The notes below the pieces were generated by a model. It searched no databases. It was not told the DNA's origin and worked only from the letters and a program-made list of their open reading frames with translations. From positions 4,736,769 through 4,800,768 of the forward strand of contig CM059624.1 in assembly GCA_030435675.1 (NCBI GenBank): a DNA stretch of 64,000 nucleotides. Direction: 5' to 3'. Of the stretch, positions 23,757 to 34,566 are shown piece by piece (the stretch's first letter is position 1; every line of letters begins with the position of its first letter). Origin of the DNA: Steinernema hermaphroditum (Eukaryota; Nematoda; Chromadorea; Rhabditida; Steinernematidae). The position numbers and the translations under genes were made by a program.

Positions 23757-25814
23757 TTATCCGGATGCTTTCTTGCTTTTGACCATTTCAACTAGTTTCT
23801 TGTAGCGCCGCAGACAATCCTTCTTCGTTTTGTTGCCAACTAGGGCAGCAATCTTGTCCCATCTTGCTGGGTCACTCGAAGGATATGTCTTCAGACCTTC
23901 CTCTAGTTTCTTTTGTTCAGGAGCGCTCCAGTCGTCTTCCGATTTGAGTGCTGGCGCTTCACTGGTACCATTCACAATAACTCCATTTCCGAGCTTGTGC
24001 TGATCGGTCGCTGGTTTAAATTGCATGTTTTGGACAGCTTTCACCTGAAGTGAGGAAGTTTAGAAGAAGGTAATATTAACGGTCTGAGGTACCTGCTTAA
24101 TAACATCTTTTTCTGTCTTCGGCTTTGTCGATTTATCAGCACGATGCTCGTTGATGTAAGCGGCCATCTGATTCCATCTGTCGACAGTACCAACAGGGAA
24201 TGTTGTACTAGCTTTAATCAACAGCTGATTCTCATTCATTGTCCAGGAAGTCTTAACATCCTTTGTAGTATAATTCGCTTTGGATTTCGTAGCTTCCGCT
24301 GCATCCTCCTTCTTACACTGGGATACAATAGTTTAGGCACAGCCGCTAATAAAATGGGTGTTCTTACCGTATTCAACATGAGGTCGAGAGCGTCATCATA
24401 CAACTTGATACCTGCCAGTTGGGCAGCTAGCTCATTTAGAACATCCTTATCAGCGGCTAGGCAGATTCGCTCCACTTCCTCCATGCAACGCATCTGTTTT
24501 TCATGACAGTCAGCCCAGTACTTCGACGACTCAGCTGCTTGACGGAGTGCTTTCCTTGCCTGCTGAAGTGCTTTCTTCCCAAGTTCGCGCTGTTTTTTTT
24601 CGTCCGCTGCCTTCTGCTTTTCTAGCCTCTCCTGCTCTTCACGTTTTCGCTGCTCCTCCTCTTGCGCGAGCCGTTCCTGCTCCTTCTTCTTCTGCTGCGC
24701 CAATCGACGATCAACTTTAGCTTGCTCCTTTTGTTGCTTGTCGAGCAGTTTGAAGCGCTGTATCCTGGGGTCGGCGGCATAAGCTGTTTCAACAAGGGTA
24801 CGAACACGCTTGATCTCCGCCTTTCGCTTCTTCTCACGTTCAGCCTACAATCAGTAGATTACGAAGGCTTATAGGTAGCACTGTACCTTGTTAGTTTTCT
24901 CGATTTGCCGCCGCTCCCAACGATCCTCACCACGTTCTTTGTCCTCCTCGTCCAAGTAGGAAAACTCTCTCCACGTATTGAAATCAAACCAAAAGTCGTA
25001 GAAATGTTCAACATCCGCTCGTGGTGTATTGTCATCACCGAGCTCGGGGACTGGCTGACTCGTCGAGAACCTAACCCAATATATATCCGTTTGTTCTGCA
25101 ATTCGGCACCTAACCTTGCGTTCTTCTCGAACACCGATGTTAGAACATTGAAGAAGTTCTTTGCGTTAACATCGCCGGCTGCTGGAATTTCGTCATCAAA
25201 GGTAGGATCCACGGAGTCGTAAGCCTTTTGATCACCAAGATAAAGCATATTGTAAGCGTTGATGATGCACGCAAAATATTCACTGTTTTCTCGCTTATCT
25301 GGGTGATGGGACAGCGACTTTTGCTTGTCTAAATAACTGCAATAAAAAATTCCGAAAGAAAATACTTCTTACATGCTAGCTTGATATCGTTCTTTGTAGC
25401 CTTGTAACGTAGCTTACTGAGACCGAGCACTTTATAATGATCTTGATTTTTTGTATCCGTCGGATCCAACTTTTTCACGTATCGAAGGTATGCGTCGTCG
25501 TCGGGATCCATCTGCTTCAGCAAGGCCTCCAGATCGCCTTCTGAGCTGTTCTTCGAAATTGCTCCTTGAGCTGTGTTAAGATTTCCTACATATACAGGGC
25601 TCGTATCGATTCCCTTCTCCAGCTTCTCACGAATAACTCCGGCTTCGTACCAAATGCCAGCCTTCTCAACGACACGACGCCGAGGAAGAAAGCCATAGAT
25701 GGCAACAGCAAGATTCAGTTGTGCCCTAAAAATATTCAGTTGATGAACTGAGAAAATATGAAAATGTAATTTAACTGTCGTTCATACTCACGGTGACGCA
25801 AAACTCCCCATCAT
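23757..25814 (-). CDS. dnj-11: DnaJ homolog subfamily C member 2 (MPP11/zuotin), 587 aa
   Basis: A ribosome-associated J-protein that stimulates an Hsp70 acting on nascent chains. The SANT domains may also act on chromatin. Seven exons: 25792..25814, 25373..25725, 25115..25328, 24887..25070, 24368..24844, 24093..24317 and 23757..24044, all in phase. The J domain starts near residue 103 (DHYKVLG) with its HPD at about 134-136. The zuotin-homology helix region includes [14 protein letters not shown] and [21 protein letters not shown] long charged helix follows (about 280-370, [20 protein letters not shown]). Two SANT/Myb repeats end the protein, the last with [20 protein letters not shown] and [16 protein letters not shown]. 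Exon 1 is only 23 nt and its donor sits inside one arm of an inverted repeat. Confidence 0.94.
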
Positions 25815-25909
25815 CCAGCTGTCAGAGGACAAGAAAAATCGCGAAGTAGCGTATTTAGGGTGCTTAAAGTGCTAAACACCGGGAGTACTGCGTCACCGTG
25901 AGTATGAAC
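25780..25909. repeat. Perfect 21-bp inverted repeat over dnj-11 exon 1
   Basis: Arms at 25780-25800 and 25889-25909 are exact reverse complements. Partial pairing extends inward (actccc against gggagt). Each arm reads GCGTCACCGTGAGTATGAAC in its own direction, so each contains an exon end and a gtgagt donor. The left arm is the exon 1 donor of dnj-11 and the right arm is the same sequence pointing the other way. It resembles either a small palindromic insertion or an inverted copy of the first exon. Confidence 0.8.
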
Positions 25910-26703
25910 AACGATTTGCAAAGAAGATCCTGAAAAACTAAAAATTAAACTTGAGATTGACTTACATTCTCAATTTGTTCAAAGATGCTCAGAAGTGATG
26001 CGAAGGCCCTCTACCAAGAACGCCGATACCTGAAATAAAGGGTAATGTGCTTCATGTGGAAAATTTCGCAATTTCAATATTGATCATCACGACGTGTCAG
26101 AGCGGACATTTCCACGTGCGCGGACGATTGGCAGATGACACACGTTAGGGCACCGACTTAGCCTTTCGTTGCAGGACCACGGCACTATTTTCCTTTTCAA
26201 GAAGTTGAATTTGCAAGATCCAACAAGTGAATCGATGGTATGCTATCAATTCACTGCTGAGTATTTTGTGGCCCTATTCACTGAGATCCATTGGTACTTG
26301 AGAAAGGAGATATGTTTCTACGGAGTGCCTTTTGCCACGGATGCGAAAATGCCGGTCTTGACACGCCGTGCCATATCTTCAGTAACTCGTAGATGTTCGC
26401 GAGAGAAAGGCGACTTCAGCACTGACCTCTCCGTAGACGATCTTCTGGATGGTTCTATTGGTAGCCGTGCAGACAGCTCTTGTAGACAGTTTTCTGCATC
26501 ATCGAGAGAAAAACGCTCGTCGACGACTGGTTGCAACGTTACTGTAGAACTGATCGCCTCGCAGCGCTTTGTACGATCTTCAATTCTCTGTCATACTTTA
26601 CGTGTTACGGTATTTTTAGACCATTTTCAAAGGATGAGTTGAATAGATATTTATATCTTTTGCAAAAGAGCACAGATTAGGCAAATCTTGACAAGGTAAC
26701 AGC
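25815..26703. other. Intergenic with unresolved open frames
   Basis: Overlapping open frames lie at 26169-26642 (plus, preceded by a ttgcag) and 26318-26560 (minus, protein-like, for example SLDDAENCLQELSARLPIE, stop at 26318). Neither has a start codon or a connectable exon. One may be an exon of an unmodelled gene. The collagen 3' UTR ends here. Confidence 0.35.
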
Positions 26704-27694
26704 TTAGTGTCCGCGTCCAGGGCAAGGACAATAGTTGGCGTCCTTTCCAGGGTTGCCATGAGGTCCCTGGGGTCCTTCCTCGCCATCGATTCCAGCGGGA
26801 CCAGTGAATCCAGGCACTCCAGGGACTCCCTGAGGTCCAGGCTCTCCGACGGGTCCGTCCTTTCCTTTTTCTCCCTGAGGTCCTTCGCGTCCCTGAGGTC
26901 CGGGAGCACCGCGGAGACCGGGGCGTCCGATCGGCTTCTCGGCGTCCTGTCCACGCTCTCCGGGAGTTCCCTGCTTTCCGTCGCTTCCGGGAGGTCCAGG
27001 AGGTCCCATCTCTCCAGGGTGTCCGGGCTGTCCGTCACGTCCAGGATGACCGTCCTGTCCACGAGATCCACGCATTCCACGGGCTCCAGGCTTTCCAGTG
27101 ACGCCAGGGCGACCGGGAGGTCCCTGTGGGCAGTTGAAGCATCCCTTGGGGGGCTCCTGGCTGATATCCTCGGCATCTTGTCCGTCCTTTCCGTCTTTTC
27201 CGGGGAGACCAGCAAGTCCAGAGGGTCCCTTGGGGCCGCGAGGTCCAGCAGGTCCGGCGGGGCACTTGTTCTCGGGGTTGCAGTTGCAGGTGGATGCGGG
27301 AGCAGAAGGTCCGTTGATGACGGACTGGAAGCTGGGGGGAGTGCCGACGGGGGGAACAACCTGGCCGGTGGTGGTGGATGGGTTGGGAGCGGGGAAGCTG
27401 GGCTGAACTCCAGTGGCTCCGTAACCTCCGTAGGCCTGACGGCGCTGACGGTTCGAGGGGGTTCCGGCGCCGAGGCTGACCATCTGGCGCCAAGTGTCAT
27501 CGGTCAGGACCTAAACACGACGATTCAGATCGTAGTTGGTCAAGTAGATCTACCTTGAAGGAGTCCATCTCGGTGTCGAGCTCGCTCCAGATGCTCTGCA
27601 CGTCGCTGTAGATGCTGGAGATGGCGAAGAGGCAGAGGAGGAGCGTGGCTCCGGAGAAGCCAATGGCTCCGATGGTGGCTGTGTTCACCGACAT
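26704..27694 (-). CDS. Nematode cuticle collagen (315 aa)
   Basis: A secreted structural protein of the worm exoskeleton. Exons 27554..27694 and 26704..27510. The N-terminal cuticle-collagen domain with its signal-anchor (about residues 10-29, IGFSGATLLLCLFAISSIYS) ends before a subtilisin-type RQRR cleavage site near residue 68. A CNCNPENKC cluster precedes the Gly-X-Y repeats. A short interruption (CFNCPQ) splits them. The C-terminal domain ends YCPCPGRGH. Cys clusters at domain ends set trimer disulphides. A TATA box (27729-27736) lies 35 bp upstream of the ATG, fitting strong stage-specific expression. Plus-strand open frames over the repeats are mirror artefacts of the Gly codons. Confidence 0.95.
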
Positions 27695-27728
27695 TGCAGC
27701 TGATGATGACCCGTGACCGTTCCGAACC

Positions 27729-27736
27729 TTTTATAC
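27729..27736 (-). promoter_or_regulatory. TATA box of the collagen gene
   Basis: TATAAAAG on the minus strand, 35 bp before the start codon at 27694. Confidence 0.7.
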
Positions 27737-28404
27737 CACAACATGGGAAGCCCTTTCCGCATTCCACACCTACCGCATTCTTGAAAAAACAGCCGAAATC
27801 CCGAGTATCGTAAACAAGCTTTCTGAGATATGATGTTGGTAAAAAATAGCCTCTTATGCGAAGACAATAGATTGTTCGATGAAGTATCCGTGTGCGGCTG
27901 CGTTTCAACGTCTTTTTTTGCAACTTCGCGCGAAAGTGGAACACTCGAGATGGCCCTCGGCGCTCACTGGGTCAGCGCGCTCAAACGTGTGACCGTTTTT
28001 ATAGCGAATTTTAAACAAAGGAACGACGAAATGTTATCGGAACAGCGGGAAATGCGGGAGGTCACGCCTTCGCTGATACTGCTCTCTTATAAAGGAGGGA
28101 GTAACAGAGAACGATCTCGTCCTAACTGTTTTTGGCGAGGTCGAGAGAAACCAACAGAATGGAGGAAAAGACCCGTCAGGCATTTTCTTGTTGGTTTCAA
28201 GTTTTCATGTAAGGTGGCCATCCACACGTCTCTGAAAAGCTCTCCATAATTCCTTTCCACCGCTTCTGCCAAACGTCTGACCGTTGAAATTTCGATTCAG
28301 AGCACTGCTTCTCACAGATTCGAAGAACCGAAGAGACAGTAATATGTCCTTGGATAAGTCTTACAAAAGAGCATTTATCAGTCGACTGCGATGGATTCAT
28401 TCAT
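27737..28404. other. Intergenic, left border of the inverted arm
   Basis: Collagen upstream region. A plus-strand TATAAAGG near 28087 has no clear gene after it. From 28268 onward the sequence belongs to the inverted duplication. Confidence 0.45.
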
Positions 28405-28972
28405 TCAGTGAATGTTACAGGGAGGGCACGGTGCTTGACTCGGGCAGGAGACAACTGTGACAGGAGGACACTCCGGACAAGGAGGACAAGTGGGTTTGGG
28501 ATCATCTGAAATGTTCATTCGTACGGCTCTCTTATCACGACCACCCTACTTCCACAGTTTTGGAGCAGCTGGCCTCCCAGTGGACGCTGGCAGATGTAGG
28601 CGTGCTTGGAATCGCATTTCTTCGGAGAGATGTCCCCGGTTCTCAGGTCGACAGTCGAACAACTCCTATTGCGTGATTTCGACGCGATCCACGCCTGATC
28701 GAGGGTGGCGTTGAACAGTCCTAGACTCAGACATGCCTATCTTCGAATTGTGGATTACCGCCGGAGATCAGAGCTCTGTCGTTTCTGTCAATAAGGGCCA
28801 AAGTGCCCTGAAGAGAGAGGCAGGAGGTCTCCGCCTCGAAGTGGGTCAGGCGGACCGCAATGAGGTGGAGACACTTCTCGGTTCTCTCGTGGAAGACGGC
28901 GCCCTCGGGACACTTCGAGTCAACGGAGACGAGCAAGAACATGACGACAAGGAAGAGACTCGTCTTCATGGT
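28405..28972 (-). CDS. Secreted single C-type lectin protein with Cys/Pro tail, left copy (161 aa)
   Basis: Exons 28759..28972, 28550..28720 and 28405..28505, in phase. Signal peptide MKTSLFLVVMFLLVSVDS. A reduced C-type lectin domain follows, with CPEGAVFHERTEKCLHL, SFEAE-type helix HFEAETSCLSLQGTLALI and the closing AYICQRP. The central WLG/WND region typical of sugar binding is mostly absent, so carbohydrate binding is doubtful. The tail is Cys-Pro-rich (TCPPCPECPP, APCPPCNIH) and similar to the linker of the neighbouring two-domain CTL. It shares a 238-bp divergent promoter with the gene at 29211. The right-arm twin is at 39523-40090. Confidence 0.82.
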
Positions 28973-29210
28973 GCACCGATGCTTGACCACTCACCCCAAT
29001 CCCTTTTATGGCAACGGCGATGTTGGAACAGCCGTCGCCGAGAGAGACAACAAGCTTGTCCAAATAGGCGCCTTTCAGAGATTCCAATTGGTGTCCGCAA
29101 ACAGGCCGCACGAAAATGAAGTTGTTGTTGGTACGTTGTGCCAGAACATGCCAAACGCCGTATAAATATGGCGCGCAGATGAGCATCTCCACTGTCCACT
29201 TCTCAAACAG
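28973..29210. promoter_or_regulatory. Divergent promoter of a CTL pair, left arm
   Basis: A TATAAATA at 29161-29168 faces the plus gene (50 bp to its ATG). A CATAAAAG at 29003-29010 on the minus strand faces the minus gene (31 bp to its ATG). The two genes are probably co-regulated, as expected for inducible CTLs. This is inference. Confidence 0.6.
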
Positions 29211-30595
29211 ATGAGCTTCCTCCACTCCACTGTTATTCTTCTCATCGTCGGGTTTGGTGTCGCCCAGCGAGTTTGCCCGCCTAACGCCGTCACCAGCAGC
29301 GATCGGACGAAATGTTTCCACGTCGTCCCCGTCCTGAACTCCTTCGACGACGCCGAACGCACCTGCTTGAACATGCAGGCCCGATTCGCCTCCGTCTGCA
29401 ACAGTGTGGACAACGAGCGAATTTCGGGTGAGAAACGTTTCCCCGCAGCGGGCGGTCTGCGAGACGAAAAGTCTGTCTGTCTGAACGAGTCTTGTCTGCA
29501 TGCAAGGCAGATATGTCCCAGTCTCGGGTAAACACTATACGGACTGAAATGTCTCTGAAAAGCTTTTCACGATTCGAGACGAGACTGGTCTACGAAGACA
29601 TAGGGCGTAGACATGTCTCATTCTTAGTACTCCAAGCGATCTTCAGAAACCGCCTTCGATCTGTTCATAAACTTGCGGATGAGAAACACAAAACTCTGGC
29701 TCGGCGGGACCAAGCAAGGTTCAGGCAACTGGACATGGCTCGACGACTCCGTCTTCGCCTATTCCTCGTGGGGCAGTCCTTCAGACTACGGAAACTGTGT
29801 TGCCCTGGACAGCGCCACTGGCTTCTGGTCCGCCGCTGCTTGTGACGCCGTGGCTGCCTATGTATGCGAGGTCGATGCCATCTCCCATTCGCCCTCTACT
29901 TGTCCAAGTATGGTCAGGATTTTCAGTTCTCGAAAGACGTCTCCTAGCGCCTACGCCTCCCGTCTGTCCGCCGTGTCCATCTTGTCGATCCAGCACCTGG
30001 ACATGCCCACCGGTCACTGAATGTCCACCGTGTCCGACTCAATCCCCGACCACTACTCGGACTTCTACAGTATCCACCACCAGGAACATCCCTGAATCCA
30101 CCTCCGAGGCTTCCACCCTTGCAGCCACCACTGGCATCGGGTCTTCTTCTCCTACAAGTCTGGCACCCTCTCCCACCCCCGGTCCCGCGTGGAAGCGATA
30201 CGGAGGCAACGTCTACTGCTTCAACGCCGCCCGGAAGAACTGGACAGACGCGAAGCAGTGGTGTCATTCCAGTGGCGCCGACTTGGTTTCGATCCACAGC
30301 GCCGGGGAGAATGACTTCGTCTTCTCCCTCTCGAGGGGCAGTTGCTGGATCGGCGCCCAATCCCCCTATCAGAACGCCAGTTTCGCCTGGTCCGATGGAT
30401 CCGAATGGTCCTACACCGAGTGGATCGCCGGAGAACCGAACAACCCCGGGGGTGTTTTCAGCTGTGTAAGTCACCTTCCCGTTGACCGTACTATCCTGAA
30501 ATCTCCAGGCACAGTACTTCGGCATCGGAAAACAGTGGTACAGTAATCAGTGCGGCTCGAAGTATCCCTTTGTATGCAAAAAGAAGGCTAATTAA
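29211..30595 (+). CDS. Secreted two-domain C-type lectin, left copy (360 aa)
   Basis: Exons 29211..29427, 29647..29907, 29948..30465 and 30509..30595, all in phase. Signal peptide MSFLHSTVILLIVGFGVAQ. CTLD 1 (about 22-158) has FDDAERTCLNMQARFASV, LWLGG, WTWLDD and GNCVALDS, closing with AAYVCE. A Cys-Pro linker (CPPCPSC, CPPCPTQ) and a Thr/Ser-rich stretch follow. CTLD 2 (about 218-360) has WTDAKQWCHSSGADLVSIHS, SCWIGAQSP, ASFAWSDGS, a WIAGEPNN motif and YPFVCKK. The EPN tripeptide in domain 2 is the signature linked to mannose-type, calcium-dependent binding in C-type lectins. Intron 1 is unusually long (219 nt) and shares sequence with 42985-43105. Confidence 0.88.
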
Positions 30596-30641
30596 TATGA
30601 CGTTCACCTCATTTTCTGACAGATATAAAGAATGTCCGCAA

Positions 30642-30982
30642 TTAAGACAATTCACAAACACCTTTGAACATCATAAATCGCCTGTAAATGTCTTTGACGC
30701 GCCCGCTTTCGAGATGTCCCTTTGGAAGCGCTCTGTAGAAGTGCACTTCGCCGTTTCTGCGATCGATCAGGACGGTGTCCACCGGGATGAGATGGTCGGA
30801 GTGCCAGTCGGTGAACAGCTTTGGCACCTTGTTGTCCTGCCACGTTTCGGGGTTTGGGTTCTTCCTTACGAGATTCGGCAGCAGAGACCAACTGCAGAAG
30901 CCGGCCGGGGAATCGACCTTCTTCTCCTTGACGACTGGCGTCTCTTCTCCGAGATCGACGAAGACGTCATCGTCTTGGAAGC
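30642..30982 (-). pseudogene. Truncated copy of the unknown gene at 37329
   Basis: Reads in frame with the last two thirds of the protein encoded at 37329-37853 (FVDLGEETPVVKEKKVDS... to FKGVCELS). The sequence stops matching at 30982, so the start and first 60 or so residues are missing. One visible difference is RRF in place of RRY near the end. Probably not functional. Confidence 0.85.
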
Positions 30983-31222
30983 ACCTTTATGTGCAAAAAG
31001 TAAGAATAATAAAATGTGACAAGTTTGTTATCAACAGTGCTGTTTTACAAAAGAAGCCAGCGTCGATACATTTTGTCAAATAAACAACCTTCGCCGGGAA
31101 AACACGAATGGGGTTGGTCATGCTGGCACGCCTGTCGCCGAGTGAACAAACAAGATGCTACTCTGATAGGCCACATTGATACAGAGACCCTTGTGGAGCA
31201 CTCCATTCACTTCTCGGTCCTG

Positions 31223-31766
31223 ATGTGCCACTCTCCGGTCGGAACTCTGCTCATCTTATTCTCCACCACATTATTTGTTACCGGCACTTACCATACTACG
31301 CCATGGCGGTGGTCAACCACAACTACTACGGTAGCTCCGACGCCTGAGCCCGGCTGGGAGCGCTTCGGCCAGTATTCGTACTACTACAACGACGACAAAC
31401 TTCAGTGGATCCATGCGAAGCTCTGGTGTCTCTCCAAGGGCGCTGACCTGGTGTCGCTCCATAGCTACGAGGAGAACGAGTTTGTCTTCGCCCTGTCGGA
31501 CACGGCTACTTGGATCGGAGGCTACTCCCCCTACCGCAACACGACGTTCATTTGGGCCGACGGAAGCCCGTGGAACTACACTTACTGGCAGGGCTCGAAG
31601 CCCCAAAACGATGGAAACAGCAATTGTGTGGGTCAGCAGACGTATAGCTCTCCCAAAGGGATGATTTTAGATGATCTACTACAGTTATTACATGAAAAGC
31701 TACTCCTGGGATACATCTGCTTGTGAATCGACGGCGCCGTTCGTCTGTAAGAAGAAGGCTTTATGA
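31223..31766 (+). CDS. Secreted single-domain C-type lectin (166 aa)
   Basis: Exons 31223..31627 and 31671..31766, phase 0. Signal peptide MCHSPVGTLLILFSTTLFVTG, a short Thr-rich linker (WSTTTTTVAPTPEPGWERFG), then one CTLD. The CTLD has WIHAKLWCLSKGADLVSLHS, TWIGGYSP, TFIWADGSPWNYTYW and PFVCKKK. It corresponds to the second domain of its neighbours, as if the first domain had been lost. In place of EPN it has SKPQND, so ligand specificity may differ. Terminal exon structure is the same as in the other CTLs here. Confidence 0.85.
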
Positions 31767-32663
31767 AGGCTCCTACGCTTTAAAGTACTTTGAGCTTTGA
31801 AGTACAACAAATGAAACGTACTTTACTGGATGTTATAATTTTAGATGTTAGATTCAATTTGTGTTCGAGAAAGATTCTTCTTTATCTAGATAGTCCTTTA
31901 TCTTTAGTCCTTTATTGTTAATTAGCCAGCTGGATGCAAGTAGAAAGCCCCTTAAGCAAACACGGGCAGAAGCACAAAGACGATCCGTTTCTCATCACTC
32001 CACATTGCATCATATCATGGACACCCCGGCTGTTGCGAGTACTCACGTTTGATCGTCGGCCGGAGCGCTTTTATCTTTGGTTTTATCTTTGAGCGACGAC
32101 GGAGAACTATCACCTTTCAAAGTCGGCTCGTGATTTATTGCAGAGATAATGGTCACCAGAATGGTGGTCAGGACATGGACAAAAACAGCGGAATGTAGGG
32201 TTGTAGGAACTGGATCTTTAAAGCGAGAGGGTGATGGCGAATTTAGAATTTGTTTCATTTTTTTCTGTCTCTGTCCCATAGCATGAAAACGAGGAAAAAG
32301 TATGGGCATAAGAGATATGAAAAAATAGCGCCTCTGCATGACAAACCTCTTCTTGAATGTGTCAACGAAATGAATTCAAATGCAAGGATTACGAGTGACT
32401 GAAATTTGAACTTTCAATTTGAATCGGCCCTTATCTGCACACCTTCTTCTGCGGGGTTCCCGGTGCCTCCGTTAATCCGTCTTACGGGCGACATATCAAA
32501 GTGCAGTTCTTATCTTTTTGTGCTACTTTGAGATGACGCTCATTTAAAGTAGGTGGCAGAGTCGCGGCCGGATTGGTTCCCGGGTGCACCTTCTTTTCTA
32601 TGGGGCTGTGGGTGTAGCTTGCTCTGGTAGTTTACAGTACCTAGCCACTAGCGCTCGTTTCAG
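31767..32663. other. Intergenic, CTL upstream region
   Basis: Contains a possible small minus-strand gene (32043-32339) and sequence similar to 34981-35060, showing that this upstream region was duplicated with the CTLs. An AATAAA on the minus strand is near 31915. Confidence 0.45.
32043..32339 (-). CDS. Possible small membrane protein (98 aa)
   Basis: ATG 32339 to a stop at 32043. The N-terminus is basic and aromatic. One hydrophobic segment (about 53-72, AVFVHVLTTILVTIISAI) could span the membrane. The tail is Lys/Asp/Ser-rich (SLKDKTKDKSAPADDQT). A related tail (LKDKTKDKSSPVGDQT) can be read near 34981-35040 without a start codon, so the sequence was duplicated and one copy decayed. Weak support. 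Confidence 0.3.
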   Translation of the reverse strand: MQRRYFFISLMPILFPRFHAMGQRQKKMKQILNSPSPSRFKDPVPTTLHSAVFVHVLTTILVTIISAINHEPTLKGDSSPSSLKDKTKDKSAPADDQT

Positions 32664-34566
32664 ATGTTACTAACCTCGCTCCTACCCATCCTCCTAATTC
32701 TGGGCGGAATCGGCGCCGAAGAACCCATCGAGAGGGTCTGTCCCCCCGGAGTGGTCACCAGCGCCGACCGTTCGAAGTGCTTCTTCATCGTCCCCGTCCC
32801 CCTCTCCTTCGAAGACGCCCAGAAGACGTGCGCCAACCTGAACCTCCGTTTGGCCTCCATCGAAACTGAAGCCGACAATGACCACCTTTCTGGTACCGTA
32901 GCCTTCACCTTCTTCACTTCGAAGAAATCAGTCTTTAGAAACGGTCTTCGATCGGTTCAGAGATCTCAAGATGCAAAACGGAGACTTCTGGCTCGGGGGC
33001 ACCCTCCTGAGCTCGTCGTGGAAGTGGATGGATGGCTCCGCGCTCACCTTCTCCAACTGGGCCGATGGACAACCAAGTGGATCTGGAAACTGCCTCTATG
33101 TGAACAGCACCTCGGGATTGTGGTTCGCGGGAAACTGCGGAGAAAAGTCTTCTTATGTGTGTGAAAGTGACGTCGTCGTGACTCCAGCGCCTACTTGTCC
33201 ACGTAAGATTCCAGGAGATCTCAACTTTTCATCAATTGCTTGCAGCCCCGAGCGAAACGTCCACCACCACAACCACTACTAGCACTGAAACGTCTCCGTC
33301 TTCTTCTACAAAGTCTTCCCCGGCCTCCGAACCCAGCTTGTCTCCTTCCACTTCTACCTCCTCTACAAGCGCGGCCACCCCCACTTCGACTCTCCCAACA
33401 CCCGTTCACGGATGGAACCCCTTCGGAAACCACATGTACTACCTAAACTCGGAGCAGAAGAACTGGAACGACGCCCGGAGCTGGTGCTCCTCTCAAGGCG
33501 CCGAGTTGGTGTCGATCCACTCGAAGCAGGAGAACGACTTTCTCTTCTCGCTTAGCGGTGGATGGACGTGGATCGGAGGCTTCTCGCCCGCCGATAACAA
33601 CACGTTCATCTGGTCCGACGGAAGTGTGTGGAACTACACGAACTGGACGGGAGACGACGACGACGACGATGGGGACTACGGAGATTACGGGGACGAGGGA
33701 GACGGAGACGACAACCTCCCTGGCTATGGATGTGTAAGTCACAGAGAGATTTTTATGATGATCCAACAAGGTGTTCTGCCAGAAAACTAGAAATACCGAC
33801 ATGATTCCCGTTTAGGAGTGTTCTCGATTTTGATTCCCAATGCTTCAGATTCTTTTCACTTCAACGAAAACATGGACCAGCGCGATGTGTGAATCAATCG
33901 ACCGTTTTGTATGCAAGAAGAAGTTCGACTCCTCAGAAGTAGTGACCGCTACTTCCACTACACCTTCTTCTACTACAACTACGACTGAAGCCTTAACTCC
34001 TTCTACCTCTGCTTCATCAACTTTCTCCTCCTCTTCGACATCCTCTTCCTCTACAACCTCATTCTCATCCTCCACCTCTTCTTCCCTTTCTACGACCTCC
34101 TCCCCGCACATCTCCTCCACAACCCCCAGCCCCGTAACCTCCTCGGCTCCCACCGAGTGGCGGTCCTTTCGTGGCCATCTGTATTATTTCAATTCTGAGC
34201 ACAAGAATTGGACTGACGCCAGGAGTTGGTGCGTCTCCGAGGGCGCCGATCTAGTGTCCATCCACTCGAAGAAGGAGAATAAGTTCGTCTCGAAGATGTG
34301 GAAGCACCAAGGAGACACTTGGATCGGCGGGCACTCCCCCACCGCCGACACCACCTACGTCTGGTCAGATGGGAGTGACTGGGACTTCAACGACTGGACC
34401 TTCGGAGAGCCGAGCAACACCAACGGAGGCGATAAATGTGTAAGTTGCAGACCCGGAGTGACGGATCGTATCCCTGTTTTAGGTGAGTTCCCACATGAAG
34501 AAGAAGTGGACCACGAACCAATGTGACAACCTCTATCCCTTCATCTGCGAGAAAAGCGCCCAGTGA
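32664..34566 (+). CDS. Secreted three-domain C-type lectin with mucin-like linkers (551 aa)
   Basis: Five exons: 32664..32892, 32939..33202, 33246..33733, 33849..34439 and 34483..34566, all in phase. Signal peptide LLPILLILGGIGA. CTLD 1 (about 25-160) has FEDAQKTCANLNLRLASI, FWLGG and NWADGQPSGSGNC. After a Ser/Thr linker, CTLD 2 (about 206-345) has WNDARSWCSSQGAELVSIHS and an acidic insert of about 20 residues, almost all Asp, Gly and Tyr (33651-33717), where EPN would sit. A longer Ser/Thr-rich linker of about 60 residues leads to CTLD 3 (about 400-551) with WTDARSWCVSEGADLVSIHS and FGEPSNTNGGDKC. Linkers are probably O-glycosylated. Three tandem CTLDs is unusual among the neighbours. Confidence 0.85.

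Larger units (their letters stand above)
28268..30982 (+). repeat. Left arm of a 2,715-bp inverted duplication
   Basis: Matches the reverse complement of 37513-40227 end to end. Positions in the two arms sum to 68495 throughout, so there is no net length difference. Differences are scattered substitutions, denser near 28305. The arm carries a divergent CTL gene pair and the 3' part of a small unknown gene cut off at 30982. Confidence 0.95.

Noticed and set aside
26707..27558. Long plus-strand open frame (283 codons) over the collagen
   Set aside because: It is the mirror of Gly-X-Y codons on the minus strand. The minus gene has signal-anchor, Cys clusters and a consistent intron.
29944..30525. 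193-codon minus-strand frame over the two-domain lectin (and its mirror at 38021-38551)
   Set aside because: Antisense shadow of the lectin exon. Its composition is Arg/Gly-rich with no domain.
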